64,000 nt of DNA, taken from positions 434,001 to 498,000 of the forward strand of contig NZ_JACXYY010000001.1 of NCBI RefSeq assembly GCF_014779665.1, given 5' to 3'. Both the position numbers and the translations under genes were made by a program. The notes under the pieces were generated by a model. That model saw only the letters and a program-made list of their open reading frames with translations, was not told the origin of the DNA and ran no database searches. The DNA is from Nocardioides hwasunensis (GTDB lineage: Bacteria; Actinomycetota; Actinomycetes; Propionibacteriales; Nocardioidaceae). The first letter of the stretch is position 1. Every line of letters begins with the position of its first letter. Below are positions 1 to 8,179 of the stretch, piece by piece.

Positions 1-1055
1 CCGGAGATGGCGTACGCGCAGCTGCCGCCGAGCGCCTGGCGAAGCTTGCCGTAGACGAGCTTGTCGAAGACGGCGTGCTGGGCGCGCAACCGGACGGGAA
101 CCCTCTTGCCGTCCTGGGCGCGCGAGTAGGCGATCGCGGTGTCGGCGGCGCGGTCGAAGACCTTGCCGCGGCCGTCGGCGGTCGCGCGTTGGGATGCGGT
201 GTTGAAGACCTTCTCGAAGACGCGGGGCACCGCGAGGATGAAGGTGGGCCGGAACTCGCCGAGGTCGGCGACGAGGTTCTTGATGTCGGAGCTGTGGCCC
301 ATCCGTGCGCGGCTCTTCACACACCCGACCTGGATGATCCGGGCGAAGACGTGGGCCAGGGGGAGGAACAGCAGCGTCGAGGCGTCGTCGGTCTCGAAGA
401 GCTCGGGGAGCTCCTCGACGGCCACGCCGAGCTCGAACATGAAGTTGCCGTGGGTGAGCATGCAGCCCTTCGGCTTGCCCGTGGTGCCGCTCGTGTAGAT
501 CAGCGTCGCCAGGTCCTGCGGGGTCGCCGTCGTACGCCGCTCCTCGAGGACCGCGTCGGAGATGTCCGAGCCGAGGCGCTGGAGCACGTCGACGGCGTTG
601 TCGGTGATCGACCAGACGTGCTGGAGCTCGGCGAGATCACCGGACTGGCGGGCCTCACGCACCCGGGCGAGGTGCTCGGGGCCCTCGGCGACGACCGCAC
701 GAGCGCCGGAGTCCTGCAGGATCCAGCCGACCTGCTCGGCGGACGACGTCTCGTAGATCGGGACCGTCACGGCTCCGGCGAACCAGATGGCGTAGTCGAG
801 CAGCGTCCACTCGTAGCGCGTCTTGGAGAGCAGCGCGACCCGGTCACCGGCCTCGACACCAGCCGCGACGAGCCCCTTGGCCACCGCGCACACCTCGTCG
901 TGGAACTCGGTCGCCGTCACGTCGACCCAGCCCTCACCGGTGTTGCGGCTGAAGACCGCCGTCCCACCCGCCTCGCGCGCGTTGGTGACGACGTCGTCGG
1001 TGAGGTTCCCCGTGGTGGGGATGGCGACGGAGAGCGGCGTGGAGAACTCACGCAC
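1..1055 (-). CDS. Long-chain fatty-acid--CoA ligase, FadD15-like (C-terminus cut by window edge)
   Basis: Adenylate-forming enzyme that activates fatty acids to acyl-CoA through an acyl-AMP intermediate. About 351 N-terminal residues are visible. The AMP-binding P-loop YTSGTTGKPKG lies at about residues 187-197, and the N-terminal domain includes the typical RVALLSKTRYEW stretch. The GTG start at 1055 is preceded by AGGAGG at a good distance, which fixes it. The rest of the gene runs off the left edge. It is divergent from the START-like gene at 1212, as fadD15 and Rv2185c are near each other in mycobacteria. Family assignment is firm; the exact chain length accepted is not readable from this part. 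Confidence 0.93.
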   Translation of the reverse strand, partial: MREFSTPLSVAIPTTGNLTDDVVTNAREAGGTAVFSRNTGEGWVDVTATEFHDEVCAVAKGLVAAGVEAGDRVALLSKTRYEWTLLDYAIWFAGAVTVPIYETSSAEQVGWILQDSGARAVVAEGPEHLARVREARQSGDLAELQHVWSITDNAVDVLQRLGSDISDAVLEERRTTATPQDLATLIYTSGTTGKPKGCMLTHGNFMFELGVAVEELPELFETDDASTLLFLPLAHVFARIIQVGCVKSRARMGHSSDIKNLVADLGEFRPTFILAVPRVFEKVFNTASQRATADGRGKVFDRAADTAIAYSRAQDGKRVPVRLRAQHAVFDKLVYGKLRQALGGSCAYAIS

Positions 1056-1116
1056 GGTGGAACCTCCTGGTTGGATGACTCGAGTGCCAGCGCAGGCTAT
1101 CGCTTCAGGGAACGTG

Positions 1117-1161
1117 CCCGGCTCGCCGGGCGAGCCCGGGCCTCGCACCCGCTTCGGCGGG
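1117..1161. promoter_or_regulatory. Palindromic segment in divergent fadD/START-like intergenic region
   Basis: Between the two divergent genes there is a nearly symmetric GC-rich stretch (1117-1140, core CTCGCCGGGCGAG) followed by a small hairpin CCCGC-TTCG-GCGGG (1148-1161). It could be an operator or simply GC-rich sequence. No T-tract follows, so a terminator is unlikely. No function can be assigned. Confidence 0.25.
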
Positions 1162-1211
1162 AGGGGCGCTGCGTGGGACGAGCCCGAGCCGACATGTCGT
1201 AGGCTCCGGCC

Positions 1212-1649
1212 ATGGCCGAACAGACCTCCTCGTCGATCACGGTCGACGCCCCTCCGGCCGACGTGATGGCCGTCATCGCCGACTTCGAGTCCTACCCGGA
1301 GTGGGCCAAGGGCGTGCAGACCGCGGAGGTCACGGCTGCCGGGTCCGGTGGTCGCGCCGAGCAGGTCTACTTCGCGCTCGACGTCTCGCCGATCAAGGAC
1401 GAGTACACGCTGGCCTACGACTGGGACGGCGACCGCGAGGTGACGTGGACCCTGGTCGAGGGCAACATGCTCAAGGCGCTCGACGGCGCCTACACGCTCG
1501 TGGACCTGGGCGACGGCAGCACCGAGGTGACCTACCGCCTCGCCCTGGACGTGAGCATCCCGCTGATCGGCATGCTCAAGCGCAAGGGCGAGAAGATCCT
1601 CATCGACGCCGCCCTGAAGGGGCTTAAGAAGCGCGTCGAGTCGCTCTGA
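1212..1649 (+). CDS. SRPBCC (START/Bet v1-like) family protein
   Basis: A 145-residue protein with the helix-grip fold pattern of polyketide cyclase/START-like proteins: an N-terminal strand, the PxxVMAVIADFESYPEW helix region typical of the coenzyme Q-binding/cyclase branch, and a long C-terminal helix ending LKGLKKRVESL. Such proteins bind hydrophobic ligands in a cavity. It corresponds in family and position to M. tuberculosis Rv2185c next to fadD15, which suggests a lipid-related role (inference). The start ATG has no Shine-Dalgarno sequence but has TAGGCT at 1200-1205, six bases upstream, so the mRNA may be leaderless. Confidence 0.85.
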   Translation: MAEQTSSSITVDAPPADVMAVIADFESYPEWAKGVQTAEVTAAGSGGRAEQVYFALDVSPIKDEYTLAYDWDGDREVTWTLVEGNMLKALDGAYTLVDLGDGSTEVTYRLALDVSIPLIGMLKRKGEKILIDAALKGLKKRVESL

Positions 1650-1691
1650 TCCGGCTCGGCTCGTCGCCCGCTGTCCTCCAGGAGTGATCAC

Positions 1692-2015
1692 ATGACGGAT
1701 GACCCGCGCGAGGTCGGTTCCCTGAGCGAGGAGGCGGCCAAGCTCTTCGGAGCGCTCTCGGGTTGGGCACGTGACCAGGCCGGCGAGGCGAGCGAGGTGC
1801 TGTCGGACCTCTCGGCCCACGCCACGACGACCGCGGACGACCTCGACGACCACCTCGCGACGGGGTCGGCGGAGTGCACCGCATGCCCGGTGTGCCGGGT
1901 GGTGCACACCGTCCGGCAGCTGAGTCCGGAGCTCACCGAGCACCTGACCGCCGCGATGTCGTCGCTCGCGCAGGCCGCAGCGGTCGTCATGGCGCCGCCG
2001 GGACGCCGTGACTGA
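1692..2015 (+). CDS. Conserved hypothetical protein with CxxCPxC motif
   Basis: A 107-residue, mostly helical acidic protein. Residues 62-68 form C-x2-C-P-x-C, a small cysteine knuckle that could bind metal; the flanks are helical. The ATG is supported by AGGAG about 8 bases upstream. Its end overlaps the start of the ROK kinase gene by 8 bases, so the two are probably co-translated. Similar small proteins sit beside glucokinase genes in other actinobacteria (recalled, not checked). Function unknown. Confidence 0.75.
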   Translation: MTDDPREVGSLSEEAAKLFGALSGWARDQAGEASEVLSDLSAHATTTADDLDDHLATGSAECTACPVCRVVHTVRQLSPELTEHLTAAMSSLAQAAAVVMAPPGRRD

Positions 2016-2964
2016 CGCAGACGGCGTCGTCGTCGGGGTCGACATCGGGGGGACGAAGGTCCTTGCGGGCGTGGTGGACGGCGGTGGGCGGGTGACCCGC
2101 ACGGCTCGTCGTACGACGCCCGGGCGCCGGGTCGTGGCCAGCCAGGTCGAGGACGCCCTCGTCGGGGCGGTCGCGGAGGCGGCCGGCGAGCGGGCGCTGC
2201 TCGGCGTCGGCGTCGCCGCGGCCGGGTTCGTCGACCCTGCCGGTGAGCGCGTGATGTTCGCACCGCACCTGCCGTGGCAGGGCGAGCCGCTGCGCGACCT
2301 GCTCGAGGACCGGCTCGGGTGCCCGGTGGTGCTCGACAACGACGCCAACTGCGCCGCCCGTGCCGAGGCTCACCACGGAGCGGCGAGGGGGGCCCGGTCG
2401 GCCCTCATGATCACCATGGGCACCGGGATCGGGGGCGCGCTGCTCCTCGACGGCCGGGTGCTGCGCGGCCAGAACGGCATGGCCGGCGAGTTCGGGCACA
2501 TGCAGGTCGTCCCCGGAGGGCAGGAGTGCGAGTGCGGACGGAGCGGCTGCTGGGAGCAGTACTCCTCGGGCAACGCGCTCGTGCGCAACGCACGCGCGCT
2601 GATGGCCGAGCAGCCGTCCGTGCTGACCGACATGTGCGCGGGTGGCCCGGACCGGGTCACCGGCCCGATGGTGACCGCGGCCGCGGAGCAGGGCGACCTC
2701 GTCGCCCGTCAGGCCTTCGCCTCCATCGGGGAGTGGCTCGGCGTCGGCACAGCGAACCTCGTCGCCGCCCTCGACCCGCAGCTCGTGGTCGTCGGCGGCG
2801 GTGTCTCGGCCGCCGGCGACCGGCTGCTCGACCCGGCGCGGGCGGCGCTTCGCCGGACCCTGGTCGGCGCCGCGCACCGTGTGGTCCCCGACCTGGTCGC
2901 GGCCCGTCTGGGACCCGAGGCCGGGATGATCGGTGCGGCGCTGCTGGTGGCCCGACCTCAGTAG
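2008..2964 (+). CDS. ROK-family glucokinase / sugar kinase
   Basis: Cytoplasmic sugar kinase of 318 residues, the usual ROK length. Phosphate-binding motif DIGGTK at residues 12-17, putative catalytic Asp112 in LDNDAN, and the zinc/ROK signature with H164 and the C-x-C-x4-C cluster at 174-181 (CECGRSGC) followed by the conserved Glu. There is no N-terminal winged helix, so this is a kinase rather than a NagC/XylR repressor. It likely phosphorylates glucose with ATP or polyphosphate; the donor cannot be told from sequence. The GTG start lies inside the previous gene. The end overlaps the convergent gene at 2958 by 7 bases. Confidence 0.92.
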   Translation: MTDADGVVVGVDIGGTKVLAGVVDGGGRVTRTARRTTPGRRVVASQVEDALVGAVAEAAGERALLGVGVAAAGFVDPAGERVMFAPHLPWQGEPLRDLLEDRLGCPVVLDNDANCAARAEAHHGAARGARSALMITMGTGIGGALLLDGRVLRGQNGMAGEFGHMQVVPGGQECECGRSGCWEQYSSGNALVRNARALMAEQPSVLTDMCAGGPDRVTGPMVTAAAEQGDLVARQAFASIGEWLGVGTANLVAALDPQLVVVGGGVSAAGDRLLDPARAALRRTLVGAAHRVVPDLVAARLGPEAGMIGAALLVARPQ

Positions 2965-4196
2965 CGCCGGTGGTCCGGCACCAGCTCGAGCGCCAGCTGC
3001 TCGAGGAACAGGCCGACGTCGGTGACGATGCCGCGTCCCTGGCTGGTGCCACGGTCGGCGAGCTTGGTGACTGTCGAGGGGTTGATGTCGACGCACACCA
3101 GCGGGACCGAGGCCGGCAGGATGTTGCCGGTCGCCACCGAGTGGAGCTGGGTCGCCATCATCAGGCAGTAGCCGACGTCGTGGAGCTGCGCCCGCATCGC
3201 CCGCTGGCCCTCGATGACGTCGGTGTGGACGTCGGGCAGAGGGCCGTCGTCGCGCACCGAGCCGACCAGGACGTACGGCCTCTCCTCGGTGACGAGCGCG
3301 TGCATGATCCCGCTGGTCAGTGTCCCGTCGGCGACCGCGTGACGGATCGAGCCGGCCTTCCGGATCGTGTTGAGCGCGCGGACGTGGTGCTCGTGGCCGT
3401 GCTCGACCCCCTGGCCCATGTTCATGTCGATGCCCAGGCTGGTGCCGTAGAGCGCGGACTCGATGTCGTGGGTGGCCAGCGCGTTGCCCGCGAACAGGGC
3501 GTCGACGAAACCGGCCCTGATCAGGGCGACCATCGCCGGTGTCGCACCGGTGTGCACGACGCCTGGCCCCGCCACCCACAGCAACCGCTTGCCGGCTGCC
3601 CGCACCTGGCGCATGGTGTCGGCCACCTGGCGCACGAGCACCGCCTGCGGACGCTCCGAGGAGTCGCTCGGGAGCTGCGCGAAGGGATCGGCTGCGGAGT
3701 CGGCACTGGGCACGGACACCCGGATGCCCGAGGCGCCCACCACGATCCGCATCCCCGCCCGGACGTCGGACATCGGGACGGTGCGGACCCGCGGCGCACC
3801 CTCGGCGGACGAGCTGACGACCAGTCCGCAGTCCATCTCCGGGTTCTCCACCTCGTGCCACGTGCCGTCGAGGCGTACCTGGGTCTCGAGGTTGGTCGTG
3901 GAGTAGAAGCCGTCCGGCAGCACGCCGTCGCGATCGGCGGACGCCACCGCGGCATCCCCCAGCGCGACCTGGTTGACACCGCGGGTCTGGAGCCGCATGA
4001 GCAGTCGCTGGAGCGCGCCCTCGTCCGCGGCCTCGATGGCGATGCGGGCACTGCTGGGGTCCTGCGCCTCGTGGCCGACGTCGAACTGCTCGATCACGTA
4101 GTCGCCGCCGTAGTCGCGGATGTCGTCCAGGATCCGCGACAGGATGCCACTGTCCATCAGGTGCCCCGTGATCTCGACCGTCTCCTTGGCACCCAC
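2958..4196 (-). CDS. TIGR00300-family protein (LOR/SDH-like, possible archaeal-type ornithine cyclodeaminase)
   Basis: A 412-residue protein beginning with the characteristic ETVEITGHLMDSGILSRILD N-terminus of the TIGR00300 / LOR-SDH conserved domain. Archaeal members of this family act as NAD-dependent ornithine cyclodeaminases, and the domain forms the C-terminal half of cyanobacterial ArgZ/AgrE. Later conserved blocks include the G-P-G-V-V-H-T-G nucleotide-binding region and the C-V-D-I-N-P block. Converting ornithine to proline is therefore possible, but activity in actinobacteria is inference. The GTG start is preceded at 7 bases by TAGGGT (complement of 4204-4209), suggesting a leaderless transcript. 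Confidence 0.82.
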   Translation of the reverse strand: MGAKETVEITGHLMDSGILSRILDDIRDYGGDYVIEQFDVGHEAQDPSSARIAIEAADEGALQRLLMRLQTRGVNQVALGDAAVASADRDGVLPDGFYSTTNLETQVRLDGTWHEVENPEMDCGLVVSSSAEGAPRVRTVPMSDVRAGMRIVVGASGIRVSVPSADSAADPFAQLPSDSSERPQAVLVRQVADTMRQVRAAGKRLLWVAGPGVVHTGATPAMVALIRAGFVDALFAGNALATHDIESALYGTSLGIDMNMGQGVEHGHEHHVRALNTIRKAGSIRHAVADGTLTSGIMHALVTEERPYVLVGSVRDDGPLPDVHTDVIEGQRAMRAQLHDVGYCLMMATQLHSVATGNILPASVPLVCVDINPSTVTKLADRGTSQGRGIVTDVGLFLEQLALELVPDHRRY

Positions 4197-4223
4197 GTGC
4201 GCGACCCTATCCAGAGACGCGGA

Positions 4224-4736
4224 TCAGATGCGGGACCCGTCGTCCCACGGGTCCCGGGGCGCACTCGGCATCTCGAGGACGAGGTAGAGGAACCCGCCGA
4301 CGAACCAGGACACGAGCAGCCACCCGATGAGCGGGTTCACGTAGATGGAGAACAACGCGATCACCAGCGCCAGCACCGGCGCCACGAAGATCCCCGACCA
4401 GGCCAGGCCGCGCTGCCACGTCCGGGGCACGGGGAAGGGCGGTGGCGGCGGCGGACGGAAGCGCGCCGCTTCCTCGACCGCCTGCTCGCGTGCCTCGACC
4501 GGGTCGTCGTCGGCCAGGTGGTCGGGCAGGGGGCCGGCGGTCTCGGGCGGGGTGGCGCCGGGGGTGCCCACGGTGCGCTCGTCGACCTCGTCGGGCGGGA
4601 GCGGCTCGGACGTCGCGGCAGATCCTCCGGGCGCGGCGCCTGCGAGGTCGTCGGGCAGCACGGCCCGCTCGCCGTAGTTCTCGACGATCTCGCGCCACGC
4701 CAGCTCGGTGCTGCTCTCGTCCTCCGGGCGGCTCAC
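4224..4736 (-). CDS. Hypothetical membrane protein with acidic N-terminal region
   Basis: 170 residues: about 100 residues of acidic, Pro-rich cytoplasmic sequence containing a conserved-looking AWREIVENYGE block, then a PPPPPFP run and two transmembrane segments near residues 108-130 and 132-152, and a short hydrophilic tail. Not recognised beyond being an actinobacterial membrane protein. The chosen GTG start (4736) has TACCGT seven bases upstream (complement of 4744-4749). A longer in-frame extension to about 4949 reads over the divergent hydrolase promoter and is not protein-like. Confidence 0.7.
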   Translation of the reverse strand: MSRPEDESSTELAWREIVENYGERAVLPDDLAGAAPGGSAATSEPLPPDEVDERTVGTPGATPPETAGPLPDHLADDDPVEAREQAVEEAARFRPPPPPPFPVPRTWQRGLAWSGIFVAPVLALVIALFSIYVNPLIGWLLVSWFVGGFLYLVLEMPSAPRDPWDDGSRI

Positions 4737-4860
4737 CCTGCCAACGGTAGCCCCCGTGCGGTTCCGACGTCCGTCGCGCCGGCCCCCCGGTTGTCGGAGG
4801 CCGACGAAAGTGCCGCTCGAGCCCGCTCCGGGACGCGTGGAGTGGTGCAGACTGTCGGCT

Positions 4861-5679
4861 GTGAAGATCCCGTTCCTCCGCGCCCCGGCGGCGCCACTCG
4901 ACCCGGCCCTCGTCGCGCCGATGTCCACCGCGGCGCAGCCGGAGCTCACCGACGGTCAGCGCATCGGGGTGCTGGTGCAGCACGGGTTCACCGGCAACCC
5001 CGCCTCGATGCGGCCCTGGGCCGACGACCTCGCGGCCCGCGGGTACGCCGTCGAGATGCCGCTGCTGCCCGGCCACGGCACCCGCTGGCAGGACATGAAC
5101 AAGACGTCCTGGTCCGACTGGGTGACGACCGTGGAGGGGACCTTCGACAGGCTGCTCGCCGAGAACGACGCCGTCGTCGCCGTCGGTCTGTCGATGGGCG
5201 GTGCCCTGTGCCTGCGCCTCGCCGCGGACCGGGGCGACGACCTCGCCGGCATCGTCATCGTCAACGCGGCGGTCGACACGCTGCGCAAGGACGTCAAGGT
5301 GCTCCCGTTGCTCAAGCACGTGCTTCCGGCGATGCCCGGCATCGCCAACGACATCAAGAAGCCGGGCGCCGAGGAGTACGGGTACCCGATGACCCCCCTG
5401 AGGGCGGCCGCGTCGATGTTCGCGGGGTACGCCGAGCTCCGTCGGGACCTGCCGAAGATCACGATCCCGGTGCTGTACTTCCGCTCCGCGGACGACCACG
5501 TCGTCGACATCTCCAGCTCGCGCGCCCTCAACGCGGGCCTGTCGTCGAAGGACTTCGAGGAGCGGGTGCTCGAGAACAGCTACCACGTCGCGACCCTCGA
5601 CCACGACGCTCCGCGCATCCTCGCCGAGTCCGCCGAGTTCATCGAGCGGGTCACTCGGCAGGGGCGGGGACAGGGATAG
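4861..5679 (+). CDS. Alpha/beta hydrolase (carboxylesterase/monoacylglycerol-lipase type)
   Basis: 272 residues with a full alpha/beta-hydrolase triad: nucleophile Ser111 in GLSMGG, Asp212 in SADDHVV, His242 in SYHVATLDHD. The oxyanion strand reads VLVQHGFTGNP. The layout matches small bacterial carboxylesterases (Est30-like), which cleave short esters or monoacylglycerols in the cytoplasm. It sits 9 bases before plsC, consistent with lipid turnover, though the native substrate is unknown. The GTG start follows CAGACT by 7 bases, a weak -10-like match. Confidence 0.88.
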   Translation: MKIPFLRAPAAPLDPALVAPMSTAAQPELTDGQRIGVLVQHGFTGNPASMRPWADDLAARGYAVEMPLLPGHGTRWQDMNKTSWSDWVTTVEGTFDRLLAENDAVVAVGLSMGGALCLRLAADRGDDLAGIVIVNAAVDTLRKDVKVLPLLKHVLPAMPGIANDIKKPGAEEYGYPMTPLRAAASMFAGYAELRRDLPKITIPVLYFRSADDHVVDISSSRALNAGLSSKDFEERVLENSYHVATLDHDAPRILAESAEFIERVTRQGRGQG

Positions 5680-5688
5680 GCTCGCCGC

Positions 5689-6453
5689 GTGCTCTATTGG
5701 TTCCTGAAGTGGATCGCCCTCGGGCCGGTGCTCCGCCTCGTCTTCCGGCCCAAGGCCTACGGCATCGACCACGTGCCGGAGACGGGTCCGGCGATCCTGG
5801 CCAGCAACCACCTGTCGTACGCCGACTGGCTGTTCATGCCGCTGACGCTCAACCGCCGGGTGACCTTCGTGGCCAAGGCGGAGTACTTCACCACCCCCGG
5901 CATCAAGGGCTGGTTCCAGAAGAAGTTCTTCACCGGAGCCGGACAGGTGCCGATCGACCGCTCCGGCGCCAACGCCGCCGAGGGCGCGATGAAGTCGGCG
6001 ATGAAGATCCTCGGCCAGGGCGACCTGTTCGGGATCTACCCCGAGGGCACCCGCTCGCACGACGGCCGGCTCTACCGCGGCAAGACCGGCGTCGCCCGGC
6101 TCGCGCTGGAGTCCGGTGCGCCGGTGATCCCGTGCGCGGTGGTCGGCACGGACGTCGTCGCACCGACCGGCAAGGTCTACGGCACCTGGACCCGCCCGGT
6201 CGTGCGGTTCGGGAAGCCGCTCGACTTCTCCCGCTACGCCGGGATGGAGAACGACCGCTACATCCTCCGCTCGATCACCGACGAGATCATGTACGAGATC
6301 ATGCGTCTCTCGGAGCAGGAGTACGTCGACCTCTACGCCAGCAAGGCCAAGGAGCTCGACCGCGAGGCCAGGGAGGAAGCCAAGGAGCTCGCCAAGCAGG
6401 CCGCCGCCGAGCAGGAGAAGGCTGGCGACGGACCGGACCAGAAGGCGTCCTGA
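5689..6453 (+). CDS. plsC: 1-acylglycerol-3-phosphate O-acyltransferase (PlsC family)
   Basis: 254-residue membrane-associated acyltransferase. Motif I NHLSYAD has H41 and D46 (H-x4-D), and the acceptor-phosphate motif EGTRS lies at 119-123. It would acylate lysophosphatidic acid to phosphatidic acid in phospholipid synthesis; other PlsC paralogues acylate other lysolipids. The C-terminus is a charged Ala/Glu/Lys helix (residues about 215-250). The position matches Rv2182c in the mycobacterial order. The GTG start has TAGGCT six bases upstream (5677-5682), overlapping the stop of the hydrolase gene, so it may have its own leaderless promoter. Confidence 0.92.
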   Translation: MLYWFLKWIALGPVLRLVFRPKAYGIDHVPETGPAILASNHLSYADWLFMPLTLNRRVTFVAKAEYFTTPGIKGWFQKKFFTGAGQVPIDRSGANAAEGAMKSAMKILGQGDLFGIYPEGTRSHDGRLYRGKTGVARLALESGAPVIPCAVVGTDVVAPTGKVYGTWTRPVVRFGKPLDFSRYAGMENDRYILRSITDEIMYEIMRLSEQEYVDLYASKAKELDREAREEAKELAKQAAAEQEKAGDGPDQKAS

Positions 6454-6461
6454 GCGCCGAC

Positions 6462-7619
6462 GTGTCGTCGCGCAGCCCGCGCGGCTCCGCGCCGCGAGCG
6501 GACTCGGCACTGGCGGTCGAGGACCGCCTCTACTCCGCGCTGGCGATCGTGCGGGTGGTCGTCACGATCAACATGGTCGGGCTGAACGCCTACCGCCGCG
6601 ACAACTTCTCCCACCCCGACGTCGCGCTGGCGATCGTGCTGGGGCTGGTCGCCTGGACGGCTGCAGCCATCTGGCTCTACCGCGACCGCGCACGTCGTAC
6701 GTCCGCCGTGCTGGTCGTCGACCTCGCGATCGTGCTGGCAGCCATGGCTGCGACGCCGTGGGTGAAATCGGAGCACTTCAACGCCACGATCCCGGGGTTC
6801 TGGGTGATGGGGGCGTTGCTGGCCTGGGCGATCCACTGGCACTGGCGCGGCGGGCTCGTCGCCGCGGCGCTGATCTCGGCGTCCGACCTGCTGCCGCGCG
6901 CCGAGATCGACCAGAGCAACTACGGCAACGTCTTCTTGATCCTCATCGGCGGCCCGATCGTCGGATTCATGTGCGAGTCCCTCCAGCGCATGGCGCGGGA
7001 GCGGGACGCCGCGGAGCGCACGGCCGCCGCGGCCGACGAGCGCACCCGCCTCGCCCGCGCGGTGCACGACGGGGTCCTGCAGGTCCTGGCGATGACCCAG
7101 CGTCGTGGGACCGCGGCCGGCGGCGAGTGGGCCGACCTCGGCCGCCTCGCCGGCGAGCAGGAGCGCAGCCTGCGGTCGCTCATCCGCCAGCAGGACACGG
7201 TCCCGACCGCGAGCGGGCCCGGTGCACAGGTGGACCTCGCCGGTGCCCTCGAGGCGATGGCGACGGCCCACCCGGTGCGGGTCGAGGTCGCGACCCCCGG
7301 TGCGGCCGTCCCCGTGGACCGGCACGTCGCGCAGGAGACCGTGGCCGCCGTGAAGGCCTGCCTCGACAACGTGCTCACCCACGTCGGCCCGGACGCGTCG
7401 GCCTGGGTGCTGGCCCAGTCGGCCGCCGCGGCGATCACGATCTCGGTGCGCGACGACGGCCCCGGGATCGAGGCCGGTCGTCTCGAGGAGGCCGCGGCGC
7501 AGGGTCGGCTGGGTGTGTCCTCGTCCATCCGCGGCCGCATCGAGGAGCTCGGTGGCACCGCCGTGATGCAGAGCGGCACGTGGGGCACCGAGTGGGAGCT
7601 GACCGTGCCGCTAGCGTGA
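6462..7619 (+). CDS. MacS-family sensor histidine kinase
   Basis: 385 residues. Five or six transmembrane segments occupy residues 23-175 (sensor part), a short coiled coil at 176-196, then the HisKA_3-type dimerisation helix with His202 in RAVHDGVLQ. The HATPase domain has the N-box region DNVLTH (302-307) and G1 box DDGPGI (331-336). The catalytic domain lacks long inserts, as in the NarL/DesK branch. Starts at GTG 8 bases after plsC. The NarL-type regulator at 8180 is the evident partner, separated by one small gene. The signal is unknown. Confidence 0.88.
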   Translation: MSSRSPRGSAPRADSALAVEDRLYSALAIVRVVVTINMVGLNAYRRDNFSHPDVALAIVLGLVAWTAAAIWLYRDRARRTSAVLVVDLAIVLAAMAATPWVKSEHFNATIPGFWVMGALLAWAIHWHWRGGLVAAALISASDLLPRAEIDQSNYGNVFLILIGGPIVGFMCESLQRMARERDAAERTAAAADERTRLARAVHDGVLQVLAMTQRRGTAAGGEWADLGRLAGEQERSLRSLIRQQDTVPTASGPGAQVDLAGALEAMATAHPVRVEVATPGAAVPVDRHVAQETVAAVKACLDNVLTHVGPDASAWVLAQSAAAAITISVRDDGPGIEAGRLEEAAAQGRLGVSSSIRGRIEELGGTAVMQSGTWGTEWELTVPLA

Positions 7620-7620
7620 C

Positions 7621-8142
7621 GTGGTGACCATCCACTCGACCCACCCCTTCCTCGAGCCCGAGGGTGACCGCGATCCCGTACGACGACTGCGCGGGCGCCT
7701 CGGCGGCACCGTCTCGCTGTGGACGTCGGGCTCGCCGGGCGGTGAGCGAGCCGGTCTCACGGTCTCGTCGTGGATGGTCGCCGGCGGCGAGCCCGGTCGG
7801 GTGCTGGCGCTGCTGGACCCGGACGCCGACCTCACCGACCTGCTGCTGGCGACGGGGCGTGGCGTGGTGCAGCTCCTGACGTGGGACGACCGGGACCTCG
7901 CCGACGTCTTCGCCGGGACCGCCCCGGCACCCGGCGGGCCGTGGCGGCTCGCGCCGTGGGAGGACACCGCACACGGACCGCGGCTCGCGCGCGCGACGAC
8001 GTGGGCGAGCCTCGAGGTCGAGTCCGACGTCGACGTCGGATGGTCGCGCCTGGTCACCTGCCGGGCCGAGGAGGTCGTCGTCGGCGACGACGCCGATGCC
8101 CTCGTGCATCGCCGCGGCCGTTACGTCCCGCCGGGCGTGTAG
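7621..8142 (+). CDS. Flavin reductase-like FMN-binding protein
   Basis: 173 residues with the split-barrel FMN-binding pattern of flavin reductase-like proteins: a strand GTVSLWTSG, then SSWMVAGGEPGRVLALLDPDADL, and a C-terminal RRGRYVPPGV. It begins one base after the histidine kinase stop, so it belongs to the same transcript, between kinase and regulator. A redox or flavin link to signalling is possible but is inference only. GTG codons at 7621 and 7624 are both possible starts. Confidence 0.75.
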   Translation: MVTIHSTHPFLEPEGDRDPVRRLRGRLGGTVSLWTSGSPGGERAGLTVSSWMVAGGEPGRVLALLDPDADLTDLLLATGRGVVQLLTWDDRDLADVFAGTAPAPGGPWRLAPWEDTAHGPRLARATTWASLEVESDVDVGWSRLVTCRAEEVVVGDDADALVHRRGRYVPPGV

Positions 8143-8179
8143 CCGGACTACCATCCACCCAACTCAGGACGGGGGATCC

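Noticed and set aside
1117..1161. Terminator between fadD-like and START-like genes
   Set aside because: The genes diverge here, so no transcript should end in this gap.
2274..6461. Very long open frame in the same phase as the histidine kinase, extending left to 2274
   Set aside because: It crosses glucokinase, TIGR00300, hydrolase and plsC genes in other frames, has no recognisable domains before about 6462 and has the Arg/Pro/Gly-rich composition of a high-GC shadow frame.
4207..6510. 767-residue antisense open frame over the hydrolase and plsC genes
   Set aside because: His/Asp/Arg-rich low-complexity translation typical of the antisense frame of GC-rich genes; no domain and no start context.
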